Positions 55,419 to 64,000 of a DNA stretch of 64,000 nt are shown here, piece after piece; positions within the stretch are counted from its first letter, which is position 1; the number at the start of each line of letters is the position of its first letter. A program made the position numbers and the translations under genes. Below the pieces are notes generated by a model that saw only the letters and a program-made list of their open reading frames with translations, ran no database searches and was not told where the DNA came from. This stretch comes from Oxobacter pfennigii (GTDB lineage Bacteria > Bacillota > Clostridia > Clostridiales > Oxobacteraceae): contig NZ_LKET01000039.1 of assembly GCF_001317355.1 (NCBI RefSeq), positions 414,574-478,573 of the forward strand, written 5' to 3'.

Positions 55419-55464
55419 TTATGTGTAAATATTATTCAATATTAACGGAAAGAATGGTAAAAAT

Positions 55465-55809
55465 ATGAATAAATACTTTATCGCATTTCTTAGCATCTTT
55501 TTCGGTGCTGTTGCACAATTATTTTTGAAAAAAGGATCAGATGTTTTTTCAAAGCTTAGTTTAAATTCATTCACTATATTATTTACTAATAAATATATTT
55601 TAACTGGTTTATTTCTATATGGAGCTAGTGCGCTATTATGGATCAACGTTCTCTCGAAAATGAAATTAAGTGCTGCATATCCTTTAGTGAGTTTTGGATA
55701 TGTATTAACCTTTATTTTATCTTATATATTTTTACATGAAAATATATCCATGTATCAAGTCGCAGGCCTATTATTGATAATCTCTGGGATTATTGTGATA
55801 TCGTTATAG
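55465..55809 (+). CDS. SMR/EamA-type small membrane transporter (possible lipid-sugar flippase)
   Basis: A 114-residue protein with four membrane helices: 'FIAFLSIFFGAVAQLFLKKG', 'GLFLYGASALLWINVLSKM', 'SAAYPLVSFGYVLTFILSYI', 'QVAGLLLIISGIIVISL'. It resembles EmrE and ArnE/ArnF, the latter proposed to flip polyprenyl-phospho-aminoarabinose. Placed just after a polyprenyl-phosphoribosyl transferase, flipping of a lipid-linked pentose is the natural guess; multidrug export is the alternative. No ideal ribosome site is visible, though GAAAG lies upstream. Confidence 0.8.
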   Translation: MNKYFIAFLSIFFGAVAQLFLKKGSDVFSKLSLNSFTILFTNKYILTGLFLYGASALLWINVLSKMKLSAAYPLVSFGYVLTFILSYIFLHENISMYQVAGLLLIISGIIVISL

Positions 55810-55865
55810 CTTCTATTGGGAATTATTTATATAAGAAACAAAAGTTATCATATGAGGTGAATTAT

Positions 55866-57092
55866 TTGAAGAACATCTTATTAAAAAATAAGAATCGATT
55901 AAAAAGTAATAGTAATCTACCAAAATCAGATGTTGTTACTTCAATATCTTTAATATTGTTATTTTTTTGTATTTTAACATCTCTATATTTTGCTCAATTA
56001 TTAAAATTAACAAAAAATGAAGAACTCTCAGGGGTTATAAACACTACTAAAAGAGACAATTTAAGTTGGGATAAATATTGGACAGGAGAATATCAAAAGA
56101 ATTTTAGTGAATGGTTTATGCAAAGTTTTCCACATAGAAATAATATCATAAGATCATATTCTCAATTTAAATATTCTGTATTCGGAAAATCACCAAATAG
56201 TAGTGTAGTCATTGGTAAGGATAATACTTTATATGGCTCAGGTGATATAGATGAATATCTGCAACTTAGACCAATCGCATCGGATGAATATTTAAATATA
56301 CTCATCGATGATATAAAGTATATTAATAATTTTTGTGATTTAAATGATATTATATTTTTTCTTTTAATTACACCTAGTAAAGCTGATATTTACCCTGAAA
56401 GGATACCAGATAAATACTATTTTATGGCTCCAGTTAATAAAAAAGATAGTGCATATTTACGGTTTATTGCACTTCTTGAAAATAACGATATTGGATATTT
56501 TGATTCAGCAAAATATCTAAAAGAAAACCGAGATAAAATTAAATATCCACTCTTTGCAACTACTGGAGTGCATTGGAACTATATTGCATCAGCATATGCT
56601 GCATCCGGATTTTTCGAGTCAATGTATGAGCGTACTGGTATACGTTTAAAAAAAATGGTAGTCACTGGCGTTGATGAAGTAGAATCGCCAGTAGCACCTG
56701 ATACAGACCTCCTTGATCTTATGAATCTATATAAAGGTACCATGGATACAAAATACTATTATCCACGTATAAGTTTCACTGAATCGCCTAATACGGTAAA
56801 ACCCAATCTTTTTATAAGGGGAGGAAGTTTTAATAACGAAATTTTGGATATCATAGGTGACAAAGATGTATTTAGTAATATTGATTTTATGTTCTATAAC
56901 GTTGCTGTTCGATCATTTCCAAGCGGATATTATGAAATAGATAATGAATTTAAAAATGTCAATTTTGGTGAATTATTAAAAAATAAGGATATGATTATTA
57001 TTGAAGTTAATCAGGAAGCTATAGGCAGTATGAGGACAGGCTTTATGGAATACTTCGTAAAATGGATTGAAAACGGTGGCTTTTCCCAATAA
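55866..57092 (+). CDS. AlgJ/AlgX-like (DHHW) acetylation protein
   Basis: A ~408-residue protein with one N-terminal membrane segment ('SISLILLFFCILTSLYFAQL') and an exported SGNH-like domain. Landmarks include 'YQKNFSEWFMQSFPHRNNII', 'VVIGKDNTLYGSGDIDEYL', 'TTGVHWNYIASAYAA' and 'RGGSFNNEIL'. The 'TGVHWN' segment matches the catalytic DxxH-type region of AlgJ/AlgX/PatB relatives that complete O-acetyl transfer outside the membrane. TTG 55866 is chosen because GAGGTG (55854-55859) is well spaced; GTG 55857 lies within it. Next gene is the MBOAT partner. Confidence 0.87.
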   Translation: MKNILLKNKNRLKSNSNLPKSDVVTSISLILLFFCILTSLYFAQLLKLTKNEELSGVINTTKRDNLSWDKYWTGEYQKNFSEWFMQSFPHRNNIIRSYSQFKYSVFGKSPNSSVVIGKDNTLYGSGDIDEYLQLRPIASDEYLNILIDDIKYINNFCDLNDIIFFLLITPSKADIYPERIPDKYYFMAPVNKKDSAYLRFIALLENNDIGYFDSAKYLKENRDKIKYPLFATTGVHWNYIASAYAASGFFESMYERTGIRLKKMVVTGVDEVESPVAPDTDLLDLMNLYKGTMDTKYYYPRISFTESPNTVKPNLFIRGGSFNNEILDIIGDKDVFSNIDFMFYNVAVRSFPSGYYEIDNEFKNVNFGELLKNKDMIIIEVNQEAIGSMRTGFMEYFVKWIENGGFSQ

Positions 57093-57135
57093 ACACATTA
57101 TTTACATTAATTTATTTTTCTTCTGAGGTGAAAAT

Positions 57136-58584
57136 ATGGTATTCAGTTCTCCAGAGTTTATATTTATTTTTTTGCCGATAACATTATTTGTATATTACAT
57201 ATTACCTAATAAACTAAGAAATTTTTGGCTTATGCTCACATCATTTATTTTTTATTCTTGGAGCGGTGCCAAATACGCTGTTTTAATACTGCTCTGCACG
57301 GTTATCAATTATATATTTGGTATACTGATAGGGGAACCTGAGTTTAATGATAACAACAATAAGTTAAGAAAATATTACTTTATATGTGCTATACTGATTA
57401 ATCTTTTTGTACTAACATATTTTAAATATTACAATTTTTTAATTGATAATATTATATATATTGGTAAATTATTTAAGTTTGGTTTAGTAATATCAAATGA
57501 AAAAATACTATTGCCTGTTGGGATATCTTTTTTTACTTTTCAGATAATGTCATATATTATTGATGTATACATGGGTTCTGTTAAACCACAAAAAAATTTT
57601 ATACACCTGTCTCTTTATATAATGCTTTTTCCGCAGTTAATAGCAGGTCCAATTGTTCGTTATATAGATGTAGCAGAACAAATTGTACATAGAATAATTA
57701 ATCCAGGTAAGTTCTATGATGGTATTAAACGATTCATATTGGGTTTTGCTAAAAAAGTATTTATTGCAAATAATGTAGGTTATGTAGCTGATTATATTTT
57801 TAATGCACCTCAACATTATAATATGGGAACTGCATGGCTAGCTATATTCTGTTACGCATTACAAATCTACTATGATTTTTCCGGATATTCAGATATGGCA
57901 ATAGGCCTTGGTAAATTGTTTGGGTTTGATTTTCTTGAGAATTTTAAATATCCATACATAGCAAACAGTATAAGAGATTTTTGGAGACGCTGGCATATTT
58001 CACTTTCTACCTGGTTTAGAGATTATTTGTATATTCCATTGGGAGGCAATAGAAAAGGAGAAATTAATACGTATAGAAATCTTTTGATGGTTTTTTTTAT
58101 GACTGGCTTATGGCATGGGGCTAGTTGGAACTTTGTTATTTGGGGGCTTTATCATGGTTTTTTCCTTATAATTGAAAGAAGTGGTTTTGGAAAACTATTA
58201 GACAAATTACCATTAATAATTCAAAGAATATATACATTATTTGTTGTGCTTATCGGATGGGTATTTTTTAGAATGGATACATTACAATCTTCTGTGAAAT
58301 TTATACATGCACTTTTTAGCTTTAATTTAAGCGGAACAAGTTATGTGCTTAGGGTTATTGATAATGAGTCTATTTTTATTATAATAATAGCCATTATCTT
58401 TTCTACACCTATATATAATTATTTAAAAGATACTATTGAAAGAACTTTCATTTCAAAAATAAATAGTATTGCATATTTAATAGCAAGAATTTCATATAAT
58501 TTTGCTTTAATTCTAATATTTATTGTATCTATCTTGTATATGTCAGGTACTGATTTCAATCCGTTTATATATTTTCGATTTTAA
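57136..58584 (+). CDS. MBOAT-family O-acyltransferase (AlgI-like)
   Basis: A 482-residue polytopic enzyme with about eleven membrane helices. 'VFSSPEFIFIFLPITLFVYY' is the family's N-terminus; 'PVGISFFTFQIMSYIIDVY', 'YDFSGYSDMAIGLGKLFGF', 'DFWRRWHISLSTWFRDYLYI' and the active-site 'GLWHGASWNFVIWGLYHG', with both His, are intact. It passes acetyl groups across the membrane to the AlgJ-like protein encoded 43 bases upstream, together O-acetylating an exported glycan. GAGGTG upstream. Length and motifs match AlgI/PatA. Confidence 0.95.
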   Translation: MVFSSPEFIFIFLPITLFVYYILPNKLRNFWLMLTSFIFYSWSGAKYAVLILLCTVINYIFGILIGEPEFNDNNNKLRKYYFICAILINLFVLTYFKYYNFLIDNIIYIGKLFKFGLVISNEKILLPVGISFFTFQIMSYIIDVYMGSVKPQKNFIHLSLYIMLFPQLIAGPIVRYIDVAEQIVHRIINPGKFYDGIKRFILGFAKKVFIANNVGYVADYIFNAPQHYNMGTAWLAIFCYALQIYYDFSGYSDMAIGLGKLFGFDFLENFKYPYIANSIRDFWRRWHISLSTWFRDYLYIPLGGNRKGEINTYRNLLMVFFMTGLWHGASWNFVIWGLYHGFFLIIERSGFGKLLDKLPLIIQRIYTLFVVLIGWVFFRMDTLQSSVKFIHALFSFNLSGTSYVLRVIDNESIFIIIIAIIFSTPIYNYLKDTIERTFISKINSIAYLIARISYNFALILIFIVSILYMSGTDFNPFIYFRF

Positions 58585-58657
58585 TCTGTTATATATTGAA
58601 TAATTATATTAATATTGTTAGCAAAACAGTCTGTAAATGACAAAGAGGATAAAAAAT

Positions 58658-59764
58658 ATGAAAATAGCATTTAATGGTTTAGTTATTGATAAGTATAAAG
58701 CTGGTGTCGGGCATTATGGATATAATCTCATGAAATCTTTAATAAATAAGATATCTCAATATGATAATATAGACATCACTTTTTTTTTACAGCAAGATAT
58801 TAATATTGAATCTCAAGCTGTTAAATATTATAAAAAATTTATTAGTCCATCTGAGAGGATGCTAAATGAACAATTTTTATTTCCATTAAAACTCAAAATG
58901 AACGATTATGATTTAGTTCATTATATAGATTACAGCAGCTCTATTATAAATTTCAACCAAAGGTTTCTAACAACCATTCATGATTTAACATTTTTAAAGT
59001 ATCCTGAAACTTTTCCTGCAAAGAACAGGAAATTGAAGACGTTTTTAACCCCATATAGCATTAAACGCTCGGAAAAAATAATTACTATTTCTGAAAATAC
59101 AAAGAGCGATATAATTAATTTCTTTCCTGAGGCTCAAGGAAAGATTAAAGTAATATATCCTGGCAAGGGTGACTATAGAAGAGTTGAGAACTTTTCTATT
59201 ATTGAAAAGGTTAAGATTAAATATAATCTTCCTGATAACTATATACTATTTGTTGGAACTATGGAGCCAAGAAAAAACATTTCCAGGTTAATCGAAGCCT
59301 TTGAAATAATATACAGTCATAATAAAGACATATCTCTTGTATTGCTTGGGGGAAAAGGTTGGCTTTACAAAGAAATATTTAATAAGATAGAATATAGTAA
59401 GGCAAAATCTAATATTCGCTATATTGGGTATGCTGCACAGGCTGATATGCCTGCTATATATAGTGGAAGCAATATGCTTGTTTATCCTTCATTATATGAG
59501 GGATTCGGCCTTCCCCCTCTTGAGGCTATGAGCTGTGGCGTCCCGGTAATCGTATCGGATACATCATCGCTTCCTGAGGTAGTAGGGGATGCGGGATTAT
59601 ATATTGATCCATATAATGTCGAGAGCATATCAGAAAGAATAAATAATTTTCTGATAGATTCAAATTTAAGAGAAGAATGCATTCGTAAAGGCTTATTAAG
59701 AGCAGATAAATTTAATTGGGATAGTACCGCTGAGCAGATAATAGATATTTATCGAGAAATTTAA
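58658..59764 (+). CDS. GT4 glycosyltransferase
   Basis: A 368-residue GT-B enzyme. Donor domain: 'NYILFVGTMEPRKNISRLIE', 'LLGGKGWLYKEI', 'RYIGYAAQADMPAIYSGSNM', 'YPSLYEGFGLPPLEAMSCG' with EX7E, and 'PVIVSDTSSLPEVVGDAGLY'. N-terminal 'GLVIDKYKAGVGHYGYNLMK' is typical of mannosyl/rhamnosyl GT4 enzymes. ATG 58658 follows AGAGGA; an in-frame ATG at 58637 would precede the site. Same-strand spacing suggests it is part of the operon. Confidence 0.93.
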   Translation: MKIAFNGLVIDKYKAGVGHYGYNLMKSLINKISQYDNIDITFFLQQDINIESQAVKYYKKFISPSERMLNEQFLFPLKLKMNDYDLVHYIDYSSSIINFNQRFLTTIHDLTFLKYPETFPAKNRKLKTFLTPYSIKRSEKIITISENTKSDIINFFPEAQGKIKVIYPGKGDYRRVENFSIIEKVKIKYNLPDNYILFVGTMEPRKNISRLIEAFEIIYSHNKDISLVLLGGKGWLYKEIFNKIEYSKAKSNIRYIGYAAQADMPAIYSGSNMLVYPSLYEGFGLPPLEAMSCGVPVIVSDTSSLPEVVGDAGLYIDPYNVESISERINNFLIDSNLREECIRKGLLRADKFNWDSTAEQIIDIYREI

Positions 59765-59829
59765 ATTAGATAGTATGTGAAAAATGACTGTGGAATTTAT
59801 CATCTTGGTATTACAAAGGAGAGGAAATA

Positions 59830-60930
59830 ATGAAAGTTGCGATTGTTCATGAATGGCTTGCAGGATTAGGCGGATCTGAGAAAGTAATGAAAGCAATACA
59901 TGACATTTTCCCGGAAGCCCCTGTGTATACATTTGTATATAATGAGAAGAACATGCCAGATGAGTATAAGAGTATGGATATAAGGACGTCTTATCTTCAG
60001 AAAATTCCTTTTGCAAAACAGAAGTATCAACTTCTGTTAAATTTTATGCCTACTGCAGTTGAGCAATATGATTTGTCTGAGTATGATGTTGTCATAAGTT
60101 CATCAACGTGCTGTGCAAAAGGTGTTCTGACCAAAAGTAATACGCTTCATATTTGCTATTGTCATACTCCGATGAGATATGCATGGGACTTATATCACGA
60201 ATATATTGCTGATAAGAACAAGCTACTGAGAATGTATATTGCATACTCTATGAATAGAATAAGAATTTGGGACAGGATTTCTGCGGATAGAGTAGACTAT
60301 TTTATTGCAAATTCCAAATATGTTGCAAATAGAATAGAAAAGACATATAGGAGGAATTCAAAAGTTATTTATCCCCCTGTAGATGTTGATTTTTACACAC
60401 CAGGTAATGAAACTGAAGATTTCTATCTTATTGTGTCCAGGCTAGTTAGTTATAAAAAGGTTGAGCTTGCTATTGAAGCTTTTAATGAACTTGGATTAAC
60501 ACTAATAATAATCGGAGGCGGACCTGAATATAAAAAATGTAAAAGCATCGCTAAGGATAATATAATCTTCAAGGGTAAATTATCCAATGAAGAGGTAAGA
60601 GACTACTATAGAAGATGCAAAGCTTTTGTCTTTCCAGGAGAGGAAGATTTCGGAATCACTCCTGTTGAAGCTCAATCTTGTGGAAAGCCAGTCATTGCAT
60701 TTGGTAAGGGCGGAACTCTTGAAACGATTATAGATGGTAAAACCGGTGTTTTCTTTTATAGTCAAGATGTGAAATCCTTAAAAGAAGCAGTATTAAAAGT
60801 CGAGAGTGATTATGATATATTCGATAAACAATATATAAGAGAGCACGCATCGAAATATAGTATAAATAGGTTTAAAGCTGAATTTATCGAGTTTTTTAAT
60901 CAAAAGCTTAAAGAGTTTAATGAGAAATAA
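59830..60930 (+). CDS. GT4 glycosyltransferase (WbaZ-like)
   Basis: A 366-residue GT-B enzyme. 'VAIVHEWLAGLGGSEKVMKA' and 'HICYCHTPMRYAWDLYHEYI' at the N-terminal half, and 'YLIVSRLVSYKKVELAIEAF', 'IIGGGPEYKKC', 'FPGEEDFGITPVEAQSCGKP' at the donor site, closely fit the WbaZ-type mannosyl/rhamnosyltransferases common in Firmicute glycan clusters. AGGAGAGG lies before the ATG. Close to the initiating phosphotransferase, so possibly the second or third sugar; unproven. Confidence 0.93.
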   Translation: MKVAIVHEWLAGLGGSEKVMKAIHDIFPEAPVYTFVYNEKNMPDEYKSMDIRTSYLQKIPFAKQKYQLLLNFMPTAVEQYDLSEYDVVISSSTCCAKGVLTKSNTLHICYCHTPMRYAWDLYHEYIADKNKLLRMYIAYSMNRIRIWDRISADRVDYFIANSKYVANRIEKTYRRNSKVIYPPVDVDFYTPGNETEDFYLIVSRLVSYKKVELAIEAFNELGLTLIIIGGGPEYKKCKSIAKDNIIFKGKLSNEEVRDYYRRCKAFVFPGEEDFGITPVEAQSCGKPVIAFGKGGTLETIIDGKTGVFFYSQDVKSLKEAVLKVESDYDIFDKQYIREHASKYSINRFKAEFIEFFNQKLKEFNEK

Positions 60931-60963
60931 TAAAATTAATTTAATTTGGAAGTGTGATTATTT

Positions 60964-62436
60964 ATGATAAAGGAAAATCAAAAATTCTTAAACAAAATTT
61001 TGCTGATAATAGACATTTGTTTAATCTTCTTATCTTTGGTATTTTCATGGATAATAAGATTTAAAAGTAATTTATTCAATGTTGAAGGTCAATATTTGAG
61101 TTTCAATAATTATATTAGGCCAGTGATTTTTGTTGTTCCAATTTTCATTACTTTATATTATTTATTTAAGTTGTATGAGCCTTATAGGATTAGGAACTTT
61201 TCGGAAGAAATCTTAAATATAATAAAAGCAAATGCTTCAGGTATTTTATTATTTGTATTGATATTATTTCTATTCAAAGAGATAGACTACTCAAGAATAT
61301 TATTATTTATATTTTCAATTATCAGCACAATAACAATTATTATTGAAAGAACTATTGCCAGGCTGATATTGAGGATGGTAAGAAAGAAAGGTTATAATAT
61401 TAAATATGTGATTGTTATAGGATATAGTGACCTGACTAATGAGCTCTTGAAAAGAATCAGGTCAAATAGACATTGGGGATACAATATATTAGGCATATTG
61501 GATGACAATAAATATGCAGTTAAAACAAAACAAAAAATCGCAGTCAATCATAATAATGTAATAGACAATATAGTTTTAGAACAGGTTGCAGTATCAAATT
61601 CAGAACCATATATTATGGGGAAAATAAATGAGTTGGAGCATTATCTCAATAATCAAAATATCGATGAAGTATTTATAACACTGGATATTAAAGAGTATGA
61701 TAAACTAAAAAATATTATTGCAGTATGTGAAAAATGCGGTGTAAGGACGCAAATTATTCCTGATTATTTTAAATACCTTCCTGCAAGGCCATATGTTGAA
61801 GAAATAGATGGATTGCCTTTGATAAATATAAGGTATATACCGTTAGATAATATAATTAATAAAATTATAAAAAGGCTACTTGATATAACAGCAGCTATTT
61901 TTTGCATTCTAATTACTTCACCAATAATGTTAATCACTGCGTTAATTATAAAAATAACTTCTCACGGACCTGTGTTATTTAAACAGGAAAGAGTAGGCTT
62001 AAACAGGCGTAATTTTAAAATGTACAAATTTCGTTCAATGATTGTACAAGATGATGAAGAAGAAAAAACACAATGGACTATAAAGGATGACCCAAGAAAA
62101 ACAAAGTTTGGAAACTTCATAAGAAAGACAAGTATTGATGAATTACCACAGTTTTTCAATGTGCTAAAAGGGGACATGAGCATTATCGGTCCAAGACCTG
62201 AGAGGCCATATTTTGTCGAACAATTCAAAGAAGAAATACCCAAATATATGATTAAACACCAGGTTAGGCCGGGAATAACCGGCTGGGCCCAGGTAAACGG
62301 TTTTAGAGGAGACACATCCATAAAAAAGAGAATTGAGCATGATTTGTACTATATAGAAAACTGGACATTATGGCTGGACATAAAGATTGTTTTTCTCACA
62401 ATATTCAATGGGCTTGTAAATAAAAACGCATATTAG
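60964..62436 (+). CDS. Polyprenyl-phosphate hexose-1-phosphate transferase (WcaJ/WbaP-like)
   Basis: A 490-residue initiating enzyme: transfers hexose-1-phosphate (glucose or galactose) from a UDP-sugar to undecaprenyl phosphate. Four N-terminal membrane helices (~residues 8-130), a cytoplasmic CoA-binding-like domain (~140-270), a re-entrant helix ('LLDITAAIFCILITSPIML'), and the catalytic domain with 'VLFKQERVGLNRRNFKMYKF', 'TSIDELPQFFNVLKGDMSII' and 'GPRPERPYFVEQF', 'VRPGITGWAQVNGFRG'. All family motifs intact. It should commit the first sugar of the glycan. Placed late in the cluster next to rmlD. Confidence 0.95.
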   Translation: MIKENQKFLNKILLIIDICLIFLSLVFSWIIRFKSNLFNVEGQYLSFNNYIRPVIFVVPIFITLYYLFKLYEPYRIRNFSEEILNIIKANASGILLFVLILFLFKEIDYSRILLFIFSIISTITIIIERTIARLILRMVRKKGYNIKYVIVIGYSDLTNELLKRIRSNRHWGYNILGILDDNKYAVKTKQKIAVNHNNVIDNIVLEQVAVSNSEPYIMGKINELEHYLNNQNIDEVFITLDIKEYDKLKNIIAVCEKCGVRTQIIPDYFKYLPARPYVEEIDGLPLINIRYIPLDNIINKIIKRLLDITAAIFCILITSPIMLITALIIKITSHGPVLFKQERVGLNRRNFKMYKFRSMIVQDDEEEKTQWTIKDDPRKTKFGNFIRKTSIDELPQFFNVLKGDMSIIGPRPERPYFVEQFKEEIPKYMIKHQVRPGITGWAQVNGFRGDTSIKKRIEHDLYYIENWTLWLDIKIVFLTIFNGLVNKNAY

Positions 62437-62446
62437 AGGTGTTGAA

Positions 62447-63277
62447 ATGAAGGTGTTGGTAACGGGTGCCAAGGGACAACTGGGGATAGACTTAGCAAAT
62501 ATATTAAAAGAAAACTACGATGTTATCGGACTATCTTCTCAGGATTTGGATATAACGAATATCAACACCGTGGTTAATACAGTAAAACGACAAAAGCCGG
62601 ACATCATAATAAATTGTGCCGCATATGCAAAGGTGGACGACTGCGAGAAAAATATTGATCTGGCATACAAAGTCAATGCAATAGGTACCAAGAATTTAGC
62701 AGCAGCGGCTATTGGGACTAATTCCCGCTTGCTTCACATATCTACTGATTTTGTGTTTGATGGCGAAAAGCATGAACCCTATATAGAATTCGATACACCG
62801 AATCCTTTAAGCATATATGGAAAGTCTAAGCTGGCAGGAGAAAACCTTATTAAAGAAATATGTCAGAAGCATTATATATTAAGAACGGCCTGGTTGTATG
62901 GCAAGAACGGCCAAAATTTTGTAAAGACCATGCTAAAGCTTGCAGAATCCAGAGACACTTTAACTGTAGTTGATGACCAAATAGGGTGTCCTACGTACAC
63001 CATGGATTTAGTAAAGGTAATCGATATGCTAATAAAAACCGATGCTTATGGAACATATCATGTCACTAATGAAGGGCAATGCAGCTGGAATGATTTTGCT
63101 AAAAAGATATTTGAGATGGCAGGCAAGACTATGAATGTACTGCCCATATCATCTGTGGAATATAACAGCCCTGCGAAGCGTCCTAAGTATTCCGTGCTAA
63201 AGAATTATATGCTGGAGCTGCAGTTTGGTTATAAAACAAGGCCATGGGAAAAAGCGCTGCAGGACTTTTTTGAATAA
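62447..63277 (+). CDS. rmlD: dTDP-4-dehydrorhamnose reductase
   Basis: A 276-residue SDR reductase, the last step to dTDP-L-rhamnose. 'VLVTGAKGQLGIDLANIL' is the cofactor site; 'NCAAYAKVDDCEKNIDLAYK', 'ISTDFVFDGEKHEPYIE', 'YGKSKLAGENLI' (YxxxK) and 'RTAWLYGKNGQNFVKTML' are RmlD hallmarks. Ten bases after the phosphotransferase gene, so cotranscribed. Base composition is a little less AT-rich than the preceding cluster. A strong terminator follows. RmlA (thymidylyltransferase) is not in this window. Confidence 0.96.
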   Translation: MKVLVTGAKGQLGIDLANILKENYDVIGLSSQDLDITNINTVVNTVKRQKPDIIINCAAYAKVDDCEKNIDLAYKVNAIGTKNLAAAAIGTNSRLLHISTDFVFDGEKHEPYIEFDTPNPLSIYGKSKLAGENLIKEICQKHYILRTAWLYGKNGQNFVKTMLKLAESRDTLTVVDDQIGCPTYTMDLVKVIDMLIKTDAYGTYHVTNEGQCSWNDFAKKIFEMAGKTMNVLPISSVEYNSPAKRPKYSVLKNYMLELQFGYKTRPWEKALQDFFE

Positions 63278-63309
63278 AATAACCAATGAAATTCTGGAAC
63301 CTAAACTAT

Positions 63310-63350
63310 AAAAATCCGTCAAAATAACTGTGATATTTTGGCGGATTTTT
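63310..63350 (+). terminator. End of the glycan cluster
   Basis: AAAAATCCGTCAAAATA (63310-63326) pairs with TATTTTGGCGGATTTTT (63334-63350) with one G-U pair; the right arm itself ends in a T-run. Confidence 0.93.
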
Positions 63351-63417
63351 CTTGTATAGTCAAATTTCACATAAAATTTAAAGATATATTCATAAATGCG
63401 ACACAAATTATCCGAAA

Positions 63418-63482
63418 AAATGTTATATTATAAAAGAGTATAATTAATATAATTGTGCATTTTAGCAGAAAGGAGCTAAAAA
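63418..63482 (+). promoter_or_regulatory. S-layer-type promoter of the third CWB2 gene, short leader
   Basis: The block AAAAAATGTTATATTATAAAA (TATATT at 63424-63429, shown in part) resembles that of the 22.3-kb gene, but the start codon is only 59 bases further, with AAAGGAGC at ~63469. The long structured leader is absent. Confidence 0.5.
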
Positions 63483-64000
63483 ATGAGTAAGAAAATTAAA
63501 AGGATTTTCGTATTGAGCCTTGTGTTCTGTATGATTTTAACTCAGATGGTTACAGCAAATACCGCATTTGCAGCTGTAAATATCAATAAAATCACAGGCC
63601 TTGATAAATACGAAACGGCCGTTAAAGTTTCCCAGTCGGGATGGACAACTTCTAAATATGTTGTATTGGCATATGGAGAGGATTTTCCTGATGCGCTTTG
63701 TTCAGCGCCTCTGGCTAAGAAATACGACGCGCCTATTTTACTTACACCAACTAATACTCTTCCCACAACGGTAATAAATGAGATATTGAGATTAGGTGCC
63801 ACAAATATTATGATTGTCGGCGGAGAAGGCGTAATTTCAAAATCAATAGAGGATTATTTAAAAAACAATGGAAAAACTGTTACCCGTCTTTGGGGAGCTG
63901 ATAGGTATGAAACATCTCTGGCTGTCGCTAACCACATAGGTGATACTTCGCAAGTAGTGCTTGCATATGCGGAAAATTATCCCGATGCATTATCTATATC
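63483..64000 (+). CDS. Third CWB2 S-layer-type protein (cut by window end)
   Basis: Only the first ~172 residues are visible. Signal peptide MSKKIKRIFVLSLVFCMILT... ends near AFA. CWB2 repeats begin 'KITGLDKYETAVKVSQSGW' and, from about residue 134, 'RLWGADRYETSLAVANHIG'. The repeat core 'YVVLAYGEDFPDALCSAPLA' has a Cys not seen in the paralogues. It is the third wall-anchored paralogue flanking the glycan cluster. Size and C-terminal function cannot be judged here. Confidence 0.92.
   Translation, partial: MSKKIKRIFVLSLVFCMILTQMVTANTAFAAVNINKITGLDKYETAVKVSQSGWTTSKYVVLAYGEDFPDALCSAPLAKKYDAPILLTPTNTLPTTVINEILRLGATNIMIVGGEGVISKSIEDYLKNNGKTVTRLWGADRYETSLAVANHIGDTSQVVLAYAENYPDALSI

Overview
The window looks like chromosome from a low-GC, anaerobic, spore-forming member of the Clostridia (Firmicutes). 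The support is a single-chain pyruvate:ferredoxin oxidoreductase, a two-iron-centre desulfoferrodoxin, a small clostridial spore-surface protein, strong GGAGG-type ribosome sites, and an S-layer anchored by CWB2 (cell wall binding repeat 2) domains. I do not assign a species.

Layout. (1) 0-9.5 kb, housekeeping and signalling: a lipid glycosyltransferase, a Cys-rich small protein, an XRE/S24 regulator preceded by an array of palindromes, a lipoprotein, an M16 peptidase, desulfoferrodoxin, a PilZ protein, a cold-shock protein and a MASE3-PAS-GGDEF diguanylate cyclase. Two ~200 bp MITE-like elements (53-253, 9779-9975) and several REP-like palindromes are scattered here. (2) 10-13.6 kb: nifJ. 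(3) 13.6-21 kb, an accessory patchwork: a broken RloA/RloB-type defence pair cut by an IS630 remnant, a PPC-like secreted protein, a holin/amidase lysis-like cassette with a frameshifted third gene, an orphan RelB, a spore-surface protein, a HigBA pair, a cupin, an amidase_6 protein and a TolC-like protein.

(4) 22-34 kb, surface layer: two large paralogous CWB2 S-layer proteins flank an O-antigen-ligase-like membrane protein, followed by a subtilase with a degenerate His motif and a C-terminal processing protease. The two S-layer genes share a promoter-like block and structured leaders of nearly equal length. (5) 34-63.3 kb, one long same-strand glycan cluster: rmlB, rmlC, manC, a Wzm/Wzt ABC exporter with a C-terminal glycan-binding domain, many glycosyltransferases, gmd, fcl, acyltransferases, a PHP/UbiA/SMR trio, an AlgJ-like/MBOAT O-acetylation pair, a WcaJ/WbaP-type initiating phosphotransferase and rmlD. 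(6) From 63.48 kb a third CWB2 gene runs off the end.

Working model (inference): a polyprenyl-linked glycan containing rhamnose, fucose and perhaps mannose, acetylated and perhaps carrying pentose or pyruvyl groups, is begun by the WcaJ/WbaP homologue, extended by the glycosyltransferases, exported by Wzm/Wzt and transferred to S-layer protein by the ligase-like protein at 25.8 kb. This resembles S-layer glycosylation (slg) clusters of Bacillales. Most unusual are a radical SAM-pyruvyltransferase fusion, an acyltransferase-GT-C-beta-sandwich fusion, a short 'LPYG.V..Y' motif shared by three enzymes, the possible lipid-linked pentose module, and the array of unrelated palindromes separated by GATATAAT.
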